NCBI GenBank assembly: GCA_011033025.1
Contig: WFMF01000610.1
Coordinates: forward strand, 27,051 to 91,050
Length of the DNA stretch: 64,000 bases
Direction: 5' to 3'
Source: Beroe forskalii
Lineage: Eukaryota > Ctenophora > Nuda > Beroida > Beroidae
The position numbers and the translations under genes are program-made. Positions 9,151-21,100 of the stretch are shown piece by piece; position 1 is the stretch's first letter, and the number at the start of each line of letters is the position of its first letter. The notes under the pieces are model-generated. The model was not told the origin of the DNA, ran no database searches, and was given only the letters and a program-made list of their open reading frames with translations.

Positions 9151-12100
9151 GATGTGAGATTTCAGGAGATGGGCAGCTCGATATGGGACACGGTGAGGCA
9201 GCAACTTGAGGAATCAGACGACAAGCTACAATTTGTCAAGGTTAGTGGGTGTGTATTGGAAGGATATTTTTAAGGTTATTTTAAGGTTGTTTAAAGAACA
9301 AATGCAATATTCGTTTCTCCGTCCAACAACACCTCGATATGTTAAGGCAATGTGAACATGTTTCAGTATGATTCAAAGTACTTTCATAATACCGTGAAAA
9401 TTTAAATTGAACAAAAAGGGGCGTCACCTCTCATCAGGTGCATCATTACTGATATCAGAAACACAAAAGGTTCGGCGTAATCCATCATAAATGTTAATTA
9501 TAATCAGGGCTTGGCCAATCAGAACTCCACCAAGTGAATAATGGTTTCATATTAGTTTCTAAGATTATTACGATCAGTAGCTTGAAATAGTATTATTTCG
9601 CCTCTTCAGATTTCAATAATATACGGAGTTGTGGAATGAAATGAAAATTTTGCAAAAAATTCACAGATCGCAATTTATTGAAGCAAATTACAGGCGAAAT
9701 TTAAATCCAGTGGTGCAAGGAACATGCACCCCAAGCAAAATGCAACAACGCAGATAATCACATTTGAGCAATGAGCATGTGGTTAGTGGGTAGAGGTGTG
9801 TACTGTATAGAGGCAATGTGACAAATGGTCATTGGTCATGTATCTCAGCATTCGATTGTAAGATAGGAATGGTTGTCATGACAACGATAGATTGATACAT
9901 AGCCATTACTTGTGGAAACCACTCTATGATGATCATGACATTAATATTTTACTTCTAACTTATCACTTCCTACAATTCGAATATATTTTAGATTTTCAGG
10001 TGTCGCTATAGTTGGAGAAATTAGATTCATCCTGGAATTTCCAAGTCGTGCGGCGCAATAAACGTTCAATGTTCATGGATATTCTTTAAAATCAGTATCA
10101 TGGACGTACAAAATATGGCAGTTATGTGGAAATTTCAAAAGATGTTCTCAGGACTCGCAACATCTACGGCATATTTTTCACGAGTGCAAGTTATAAAACT
10201 CCGTTAATACAAATATATAAATAGAAAATATTAATAACAAATGTAAATGAAAATATTGAATGATAGACTATCGAGTAGTTTATATAAAGCAAAGGTATAC
10301 TATAAACGAGTATTGGAATTGCGTTAATGAGAAATACCCCGTGGATAATACGTTTCTACACCGCTCTTTGCTTCCCCTCACAGCCATGTACATATTACAA
10401 CATGTACTATACTTCTAATGAGTAGCTTTATCTTCGAGGATATTTGATCATAAGCTAGCAACGTCCCAAATAGAAAAAAGGCCCCATACAAACGTAAAAG
10501 CAGGACCGTATAGATCATACTGGTTTCAAGTTACGGGTTTTAGAATGAAACAATTATAGTCAGAGATTGAAGGAGTGAATTCATGACAGAATTATCAGGG
10601 GTTGGGTGTGAAGTCAAACTACATGAAGTACCCTCTGGTGCACGAGAATTTTACTTTGTCAGTAGTTAATTAGACTTGTGTACACAACACGACGTATGTC
10701 AGTATCCCTTCCCTTATCTAACTTTATTTCAGGAAAAGTTGGCTAAGTATGAAGCAGGGTCCAAGCATGCGCCGGCGCTGTGTAACCTTGGAAACCACCT
10801 GATCAAGTACGTTTTGGACTGCTTGGTCAAGAAGTCGGGGAATGCCAAGGAGCTCACATCGCTCGCTTTAGAGGTACGGTTATTATAATGGGACATGTTC
10901 ATTGTTCAAGTTATAGGTTGGTTTCACCCAATTGCTATTATCAGTTTTCTCAGATTGCTATTATCAGTTTTCTCAGATTGCTATTATCAGTTTTCTCAGA
11001 TTGCTATTATCAGTTTTCAGATTGCTATTATCAGTTTTCAGATTGCTATTATCAGTTTTCAGATTGCTATTATCAGTTTTCTTGTGTGTGTTAATTCTGC
11101 AGCTCGCTTATCAGTTATCTCAAATCTGCAACACGCACACAATTACTCTGTGCAACACTGTGTACAAGGAGTACACAAAATGGTGTTTTCATTGGAAAAC
11201 CTATACGCAGTGGAACATGATGTGGACTCAGTATTCAGTGGATTGTTTGGTGACAAGTGGCAGGAGTTGACGAAGGCAGCATTGATGAAGTGTGACAAAG
11301 CGACCCTTTCAACCCTCGTTTTGTCAGCTGTGGGCGTTCTGGGGAAGAGTAAGACCATGCTACGATCAGCGGCTGTGTACGTGGAAGAGCTACACAAGGA
11401 ACAGATTGAGTGCCAGAAGGCACTACTAAAAGGTAAACTCCAGGAGAGCCTGTTAATGAGCAACTGCGACAAGATTGAAGCTCTAGAGACTACTGTGAAG
11501 AAGGAGATGAAGAGTTTCAGCGACGTGGTGAAGCAGGGCTGTGATGAGAAGATCACGGCAACGCAGGTGAAAGCGGCAGTCAAGTCGGCTGTAATGGACG
11601 ATGACAGAAGGAGAACCGTGATGGTTTTCGGTCTTGAGGAGGCATCCAACGAAGTCGTGCGGGAGAAGATCGATGAAGTTCTCTGTGTCAGCTGTCCGAC
11701 GGAGAAGCCTGCAGTTAGTGACTGTGTTCGTGTTGGGAGTGTAAGAGCAGGAGCCCGGCGTCCAGTCAAGATCGTGTTTCGCAGCAACGAAGGAGCAGCG
11801 GCGGTGTTACGGAGTGCCAAGAACTTGCGGGAGACTCGTTTCAGCCGAGTGTTCATCTCCCCCGATAGAACGCGCGAAGAAAGAGCAGAACGGAATGGAC
11901 TTGTGAGCAAGATGAAGGAGAATATCAGGAGCCAGCCACAGCTTTATCATTACATCAGTAATGGACAAGTGTGCAGCAGAGAAAAGGTGCAACCCTCTCC
12001 TCTCAATGTATCGCGTTCGTCTCAACCTCAGCCTATCACGCCTCAGACAACGCCACGGATTACATCATCCACGAACATTCAAATCACGGGCCGTGATCCC

Positions 12101-15100
12101 TCACACAGGACAGGACTGGGTGGAAACCCTCCGCCAAGTCCTTTTCCACCGTTTTAAGTGTGCTATGTTGTATGTATTTGAGTGCTGATTTTGAGTGTCA
12201 GATTGGAAATAGACATGATACAGTCGCAATTTCAGACTGCACTGTACTGCGAACACATGGCTTTCAGCCATCTCAATGTCTCTGTGGTTTTATTTATAAT
12301 TTTTATTGTACACATTATATTTGTTTCAAAGCCCTTAGTGGTGCCCCACCGTGGGTTTCAATCAATCAATCAATTTTTCGTATCCGGCTAGAGCACATGA
12401 TTGCGATTTAGACTATTCCCAACGTAGCCATGAAGTAGCCAACCTATCGTTGAGATTGACTGTTGGTATATGGAAATTATGCACCTTCCAGGCATGTTTT
12501 TGCTGAATTTAAAAATCCCTATAGGCACCAAGGTACCGTGCGCAATGAATTATTACGCACTGAAGTGCTAAAATCTGAATTTATTATTATTACGCACTCC
12601 AGGTTATAATAATTTACGCACTCCAGGTTATAATAATTTATTATGGTCCAGTGCATAATTCAGTTTAATAACTCGTAAAAGACGCAAACCTCTGCAATAA
12701 AAACCTCGGCCTTCGGCCTCGGTATTTAATGAAGGGTTTAGTAACGAGTAAAAAGTACTAAGCGTCATATTACACGAGGGCCGAAGGCCCGAGTGTAATA
12801 TGGCATTAAAACCGAGGCCGAAGGCCGAGGTTTAAATCTTAGTTTAGTACTTTTTACGAGTTATTAAACTGAATTATGCAACTTCTAAGGAGGTTTACAC
12901 GCAGTGCTCCTTTATACCCATTATGCACGCTAAAACAGTTACAGTTTTGAAAAGTGTAACTACAGTGCCAAAAAAGTGGAACTACAGTTGATAATAAAAA
13001 CCATTTTGGCATTGTTCCCCAGTGTTTTCAAAACGTGACCCTTACTATAGCGGGAGAGGTGTTAAAAATGAACACTGGGGTGACAGACCACAGATTTCAC
13101 ACTGAAAGATACAGTAGCTGCTCTTATCACAATAGCTCAAATATTATATAGACAAGCCATTAACACTACATACCTATTCTCATATTCTTGCTTGAATTAT
13201 GCATAATTACGTAATATATGCCTACATGTATTGTCGTTGCATAATTCGGTTTTGTAACTCGCAAAAACTGCAAACCTTCCATTAAAACCTCGGCCTTCGG
13301 CCTCGGTCTTAATGTGTTATTATGCCCTCGCGCTTCGCGCTCGGTGCATAATATCGCGGTTTGCAACTTTTGCTAGTTACAAAACCTCTCATTATACACC
13401 GACTTTACTCGAAAAAATGGCAATATTTTCATACACAAGGAAATGTTTTAAATTAAGATATGAAGGTACAGTTTGCTCAACTGTGTGAAATAAATTATTA
13501 CGCACTGTTCCACTGCACCATGATAAATTATGACCTACAGTGCGTAATAAATCCGGATTTCGGCACTACAGTGTAATAATTTATTGCGCACGGTACCCTG
13601 AATGCCTATAGGGTTTTTGAATACATAGCATAAACATGCCTGGAAAGGTGCATAATGCGATATTACACTGGGGCCTTCGGCCTGTGTATAATATCCCGGT
13701 TAACAATTTTTAATCGTTACTAAACCCTTCATTTTGAACGTGTTCAAAAAAGAATAGAAAAAATTAAAATACACGCCACTTTTGCATTTTGATTGGTTTG
13801 AGGAACAAAGTAGGAAACCGTAAAAAGAAGTCATGAACCTTGCTCGCGGAAATGGAAATAGGAAATTATTCAAATGCCAGAAGCCAAATAGCGAACTAAA
13901 TAGTGCACTAAGAGAAATGCCTTTTACTTTGGAATAATATGAAGATATAAACTTTACTTTGGATATAAAAGTAGAGAACTGAATTTTCCGTCTAAAACGA
14001 TACTTCTCTCTAAAATAAAATCGCGTTACTACTCCGTCAAAAACTTATCTGACCACGAGCTAACTCCAACTGCCTAAAATCATTCTGATGAATTAATTAA
14101 GAAGAAAGTACCGTTTACGACTTAATACTTATCCTAAAAATATTCAGAAAAAATATTCCGACAAAATATTCAGAAAAGTACTATTCAGAAAAGCACGTCC
14201 TAAAACTATAGCTAACACGGTTCAAGTACTAATGAGACTTCCTCCGATAATCCGATATTTCTCTTAGTTTCTTACATAGCTTGGTGGAAGTGATTCCATA
14301 ATCCATTGTTCCTTGAGAAGAGGAGAAGTTCTATCAATTTTCTGTTTTCGTCAATCATCAGATCTACTCATCGGCTTCCATCCGAGTCTGTCATCTATAA
14401 AAATATCTTGAGCATGGTTCGGTCTCAGTTATGTCTTTACATCAGCAGCCCTATTTCTCAACTTAAAAATATCTCAAAAGGAAGCTGAGATATCTTTATT
14501 CAAAATTTGGGCTAACGCTGGGTCAAAAAAGGGGTTGGAAAAAGGGGGTTCCTCATGAAATATCTTGGACAGCTTTTTTCTGGTACAACTTTAGTCTATT
14601 TACAACCGATACATGTATTTGAAATCATAATAAGTGCCAATTTACCCACAGCATGGCCATATTTACATGAACCGGTTTTTGCCCCTTTGCGTATGGTGAA
14701 AAAGGGGTTTTGGCGATTATCTCGAAAACGGAGCAAGATAGCGACTTGGAACCATGATCCGCCCGACCTAATGTGACCATTGCGAACATTTTAGTGTGGT
14801 TATTGAGCTTTCTATCTCAAAAGGAAGCTGAGATATCGGCAATCGAAGTTTTACCCTGCACGCGTGGTAAAAAGGGGTAAAAAATCAAGGTTCCCCAAGG
14901 AATTTTCTGGACAACTTTTTTTTGGTGGTTCTTGACCCTATGGACTACCAAATTCCATTCTAACATCTATGGGAGGATTTACTTCACTGGGGGTTATGGA
15001 TCCATCCCTTACTACATTCCTATCTTACAATCGAATGCTGAGATGCATGACCAATGACCATTTGTCACATTGCCTCTATACAGTACACACCTCTACCCAC

Positions 15101-18100
15101 TAACTACATGCTCAAATGTGATTATCTGCGTTGTTGCATTTTGCTTGGGGTGCATGTTCCTTGCACCACTGGATTAAAATTTCGCCTGTAATTTGCTTCA
15201 ATAAATTGCGATCTGTGAATTTTTTGCAAAATTTTCATTTCATTCCACAACTCCGTATATTGAAATCTGAAGAGGCGAAATAATACTATTTCAAGCTACT
15301 GATCGTAATAATCTTAGAAACTAATATGAAACCATTATTCACTTGGTGGAGTTCTGATTGGCCAAGCCCTGATTATAATTACATTTATGATGGATTACGC
15401 CGAACCTTTTGTGTTTCTGATATCAGTAATGATGCACCTGATGAGAGGTGACGCCCCTTTTTGTTCAATTTAAAATTTCACGGTATTATGAAAGTACTTT
15501 GAATCATACTGAAACATGTTCACATTGCCTTAACATATCGAGGTGTTGGACGGAGAAACGAATATTGCATTTGTTCTTTAAACAACCTTAAAAATAACCT
15601 TTAAAAATATCCTTCCAATACACACCCACTAACCTTCGACAAATTGTGGCCATCGTCTTGATTCCTCAAGTTGCTGCCTCACCGTGTCCCATCGAGCTGC
15701 CCATCTCCTGAAATCTCATCCCACAAGAAGCAGAAAGAAAGGGTCATTTTCTGCCAGAAGAATTTCATGATATAACTCAATTCAGATTTTAGAAGATAAC
15801 ATCAAACTATCATGCATGACAGGGGCACTAAGTATCGCGTGACAGGACTAAGTAACGCGTGATAGAGTACTAAGTAAAGCCTGAAAGGACACTAAGTAAC
15901 ACGTGACAGATCATTAAGTTACTAAGTAACGCGTTACCGGCAATGCGTTACAGGGCACTAAGTAACGCTAACAGACACTGGCAACGCGTGATGCAGAACC
16001 CTCCGACGCCCCGGGTTAGCTGCGCTGGTGAACGTGTATATGGCGCTGGTGGTGGCGGGCGCCTTCCTGGGCCTTGTGGTGTACGTGTGTCTCTGCTGCT
16101 CCGGGTGCTGCCTGTGCAACACCCCACTTCAAACACAGTCACGTGACAAAGAGATCAACCAATGAGGAGCAGGCATTAGTTACTGACGGAGATAACGTGA
16201 CATTATGGGATGAGGCGATGTTATCTGACGTTGAACGGGGGAGAACAACATATCAGAGAAGAGGAGATACTAAACGATCAGTCAGGGACAGTGAAGTGAA
16301 CGTGAAGTTGTACAACAGCACAACTTGTCTTCAGAAATTATGGATAAAGCCGATGTAATTACACATGTAAATGAAAGAAATGCCTAGGATATGAATATTA
16401 ATAAACTTTTACTTAAGCCTCTCATGAGTTATGACTTATTGAGTGTTTTTGATGCAATAATGTTTGCAATAATGATTGAATATTTCAGATTCCTTCCAAG
16501 ATTTGTTCTGTAATGTGTTTCATTAGTCACATTCGTCTTCGAATTCTGTTCTGAGTGTAATACAAAAAATAATAATATACGGTAACATGCAATTCAAAAC
16601 TGATAAAAAATTTTAAAGCAAAAATACAATATTACAAATCTCTTCATATCTAGGTAATTACAATTCAAAATTAACCACATTTTACAAAACATCAATCGCT
16701 TTTTTGGGCGAAAATCATATTAATAAGAGGTAGTTGAGGATCATACTTTCAATCGTAATCTGTAATTTACTTGATGTGTTTAAACTTGAATTTATCAAAC
16801 CTGAGCACTGGCTGTTCCCTCTCAAATGAGGACTACTTGTTCGAGCCCGGGTACTCAGGGAGATGTAGCTCGTGTTTCTTAGCGAGGTCTGGGGGCACAA
16901 ACCTGCCTCCCAACCAATGGTGGCGCCCCGTGAAGTTCTTAGCGCAGAGTTTGGGGGCAGTCAGAGACACCAGGATGTCTGGCTGTAGACCCTCCGGGGG
17001 ACTCCCTTCCTCCACGTTCCATCCTGAGGATTGAGGGTTGGTGAAGAGGGTAGGTGAAGGGGTGGGTGAGGAGTGTGGGTGAAGGTGGTGGGTTTAGTTC
17101 ACAGCTCATTCAGTTGTAATTTGTAAAGGTTAACTTATCTCACCTGAAGGAACGTCCACACTGGCAACAGGAGTGCTGGTGTTAGCAAGGGCAGGTATAA
17201 TGGTGTGGAAGGGAGACCTGATGGAGCCCTGAAAACTGAACCCGAAGACAGCGTCTACAATGCAGGTGTAGGCAGTGAGGTCTTCAGGAAGGTCTGTGGT
17301 GACCGGAATACCCATGCCTCTTATCTGCAAGAAATGGTAGTGAGTACAGCACATACATGCGATTTGATGAAGTTGATGCGAATTGCAATGTTATCTACTG
17401 AAAAGTGAAAGTTACCCTCGGTCCTGCTATAGAACGACATATAAAACGCTTGAGTAAGCGTCACTAACCTGGTGCAGGAAAGTAAGGGGGTGTAAGGACC
17501 AATACACTATACTGAAGTTGCCGATTTTATTTTACTACCAGCTTCATTTCATAAAATTATGCAGATTAGTGAAAACCCGAGCTCTCTATCTGCTTTCTAC
17601 ACTGAGTTACAGCGATATTAAGTGTACGTAATTTGATCATGCTGCTACGTCATAAATCACTGATTCGCAGGAAGAGGAATGTATCACGCACTGCGTAATA
17701 TCATAGTTTACATTAGAACGTAGTCGGAAATCATTGTTTGCTTGTCGTGTATTGTTCCACCCTGTTTACTAATATTTTTGAGGGACAATAATTACATAGT
17801 TTGGAATTGATATTAATTACTAGGGATCAACTAACTAATAAGCTAACAGTATATTTGCATTACTGATTAATATGATATATCAAATCAAGGGAAGTGAGCA
17901 ACTGAGCACATTAGCTTTATGAATAGCACCGTACAGATAGGAAATTAACTCCTACTGCTCTAGTGTTTTACTGTCTCCACTTCTAAAATCAGTTCAGAAC
18001 TCAGTTTCCTAGAGTATGAACTAGAGTATGAACACTGTAGGTCCTGGTCTGTAGTCCATGGAATCCACTTAGATTCATTCATCAGAATGGTCAATGGACA

Positions 18101-21100
18101 TGTCAAGTTCATCGTCATTGGACTATTGAACTTATGATTTCGAATGTCCCTCATTGGATTTGATCATTAACTGTTAGTTTCAATCCTATCAGATGGTTTT
18201 ATGATTACGTACTTGGACCCATCAGAAATTTTAGATTATAGGACTTATGATGTTCATCGGACCACAATTACCATAATCACATCAACATTAGCTGAATTTT
18301 CTTAGCCAAGTTAGATTTGCCCAGAACATACATTGCGTTTGTTTAAGAAGTTAAAAAAGTTAGAAACATATTAATATTGCAATGAATATTGTCAATAAAT
18401 CAATTAAGCATTGTCAACCCATTACTATACTTAATCGGACCAAATTTTTGGGAATTTGGGGTGTCAGATGGGCACAATTGGACAATACCATCTATGATCA
18501 ACGGATGTTTCGACCGACGACTCCTGGAAGTAACTTAAAGATCAATATTTAATGATACCTTCAATATAAAAGACAAGATTTGCTAATTTTTACCGCTTTT
18601 AATATGTATGATCCAGAAGCATTTGCTTCATCATTTTTCAAAGATTTTACCAAATTAGATAATTAGCACAATAATAGACACCAGTTGATATCATCCATAG
18701 TCACCAATTTGAGTAAACAATGCACCCCTGAACCAAAACAAAACAACACAAAACACATCATTATACAGTGTTTATACAGCGCTCAGAGGCGTAGCAGCAC
18801 TAATTGTAATCGATATCAGTGATTCGTGACGTATCATAGCGGAATACGGAGTTACACTTTACACGCTTGTATCTCAGAAATTAGATCACGTAGAGAGATC
18901 GGAATTTCACTAAAGTGTGTGTAATAAATTGCTGCGTAATATTGGATGATTAATCATTTAATTTTTTAAACTCGATTCTATAGTGTATTGGTCCTTTAAG
19001 TTACCTGGTGCAGGAGGGGAGTGAAGGGGTGTTTGTTAAGTTACCTGGTGCAGGAGGGGAGTGAAGGGGTGTTTGTTAAGTTACCTGTTGCAGGAGGGGA
19101 GTGAAGGGGTGTTTGTTAAGTTACCTGGTGCAGGAGGGGAGTGAAGGGGTGTTTGTTAAGTTACCTGTTGCAGGAGGGGAGTGAAGGGGTGTTTTTTTAA
19201 GTTACCTGGTGCAGGAGGGGAGTGAAGGGGTGTTTGTCGGGTTGTTTGGGGTACACCACAGAGGGGGTGTACCCGAAGAGAGCCAGGTGTCTGGCCGCCA
19301 CCAGACCATCGCCCCCATTGTTACCCGGACCACACACTACAAGCACTTTATTGTCTCCTGAGCTGGGGTACGACTTCTGTACTGCTGTAGCTACTGCCAG
19401 ACCTAGGTATGAGGTCGAGGTACAGTCTACTGAGAAAATAGATAATTATTGTGATACCAATCAGATTCGAGGATCTAGAAGTGCTATTATCTTATTTCGC
19501 AATTTCACAGATAATTTGAAATTGATTAATCATTCAACACGAGTTCTTAGAATGTACACAATGATATCAGTGGCGTCAGATAACAGTTTCTCGTGACAGT
19601 AAATCAATGAATCATATGACTTCTGAATCGCATGATGAGTAATGACACTGTAACCTGACACTTCGAACTTCTTAATGCAATAACAGGGCAAAAATCTAAT
19701 TCATTGGCGTTCGCTTTACTTTTCGAATCAATCCGTTCGTTTAACAATGAGATCATCGATCGTTTGGCTAGTAGCCTTGTTCCTTGTTGCTCAAGGATCA
19801 AAGTTTGATGCTATGGTGAACGATGCTAAAGCTGATGTGGAGAGCAGGCATGGTAAGATATGGGTGGTTATGGTGGCGGGATCTGCTGGCTGGATGAATT
19901 ACAGACACCAGTCCGACGTGTGCCACCTCTACAGACTCCTAACCAAACACCACGGCATACCCAAGGCTCAAGTCGTGGTGATGATGTACAACGACATTGC
20001 ATTTAACAAGGCTAACAAGTACCCCGGTCAAATCATCAACGCCCTGCACGGAACGGATGTCTACGAGGGCACCATGATAGACTACATGGGGCAGGATGTC
20101 AACCCAGAGAACTTCCTGAAGGTACTGCGAGGCGAGGAAATGAGGGTTGGGAGCAGGAAGACGCTGGCTAGCGGCCCCAAGGACCATGTCTTCGTGAACT
20201 TCGTGGATCATGGAGATAACGGCGTGCTGGGCTTCCCTAACGACGAGCTGCACTTGGTGGACCTGAACCAGACACTGCATGACATGCACAGGATGGGCAG
20301 GTACTCCCAGATGCTCTGGTATGTGGAGGCCTGCTTCTCAGGATCCATGTTCCAAGGACTTAGTCCGGACCTGAACATGACCGCTCTGACAGCAGCCAAC
20401 TCCATGGAGTCCTCCTACGCCTGTGTGTGGGACGATGACATTGGAGTCTTCCTGGGCGACTGCTGGAGCCTCAACTGGATGAACAACACCGAGCAGATAT
20501 ACCCGCGACTGTACAAGGAGAGTGTGGAGCAGCAGTACCAGATTGTGAAGAACATGACCACGGAGAGCCACGCTTCTGTGTTCGGGGACCTCCGTAGGAC
20601 TTACCACGACAAGTTGTCGGTATTCCTGGGGCACCCCTTCCTTGGTGATGAACTGGAGAGCCCTCCTCCCGTACTCTCTCCTCCTAGAGACCCAGTAGCC
20701 ACTCCTGATGTGCTGCTGGAGACACTGAGACGCAGACGAGACAGACTCAACCTGAACGTGGGGATGGAGATAGAGTACCACGAGAAGATGGAGGAGGAGG
20801 CGAGGAGGACGGTGCTGAGGATAGTGGTGTCTGTGGCAGGGGAGGGGACGGCAGGGAATATGGGGAAGCGATGGGAGGCAGAGGAGAGGCAGAGGATCAA
20901 CAATCCTCAGTGCAACAAGGACGTGCTCAGCACGTTTTACAGGGAATGTTACCGCAGACAGACGCATCCCTACATCACCAAGTACACCTACAGACTGAGC
21001 AACCTGTGCAATTCACACAACTCTAAGCTGATCGTGGATACCATTAAAAGAGCGTGCACCAAATTCCTGGCATGAGGAACTATCAGAAGCATGTGCATCA

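Larger units (their letters stand above)
4268..9866 (+). repeat. Left arm of large inverted duplication
   Basis: This 5.6-kb segment recurs in reverse complement at about 15019-22002. Both arms contain, in mirrored order, a GC-rich hairpin MITE, legumain, NAXE exons 2-4, the 102-codon membrane ORF, a 21-bp minisatellite and separase exon 1. The left outer limit lies near 4268 (GTAGGGGGAGAAGAG) and the inner limit near 9866 (GTAAGATAGGAATG). The arms differ by scattered substitutions and short indels by eye; a precise identity needs alignment. Confidence 0.9.
9867..14469 (+). repeat. Spacer segment, copy A of a direct duplication
   Basis: Runs from ATGGTTGTCATGACAACG to CTTAAAAA and is present again in the same orientation at 25936-29558. 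Copy A carries two insertions missing in copy B: the ORF1-only retroelement at 10934-12370, and an extra block inside the hairpin cluster at about 12876-13399. Copy B carries one insertion missing here (28335-29285). Confidence 0.85.
16827..19402 (-). pseudogene. NAXE exons 2-4, truncated inverted copy
   Basis: Mirrored exons: 19206-19402 (exon 2, same 197-nt length, GPGNNGGDG motif kept), 17144-17324 (exon 3, 181 nt, intact) and about 16827-17023 (exon 4). Exon 1 is missing because it lies outside the duplicated segment. Exon 4 has lost one base near 16843, so the C-terminus ends in PGSNK and a stop instead of the usual last residues. The intron between exons 2 and 3 carries the expanded 40-bp donor repeat and a 1.5-kb TIR element. 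Without a new first exon this copy cannot make epimerase; the splice sites are intact, so processed antisense transcripts are possible. Confidence 0.85.

Noticed and set aside
11143-11910. 255-codon minus-strand ORF
   Set aside because: Shadow of the retroelement ORF1 on the plus strand, which has the RRM-like motifs.
14555-14776. 73-codon ORF recurring at 25069-25308 as a conserved small gene
   Set aside because: It is part of a dispersed repeat; the two versions differ by frameshift and in their C-terminal halves.
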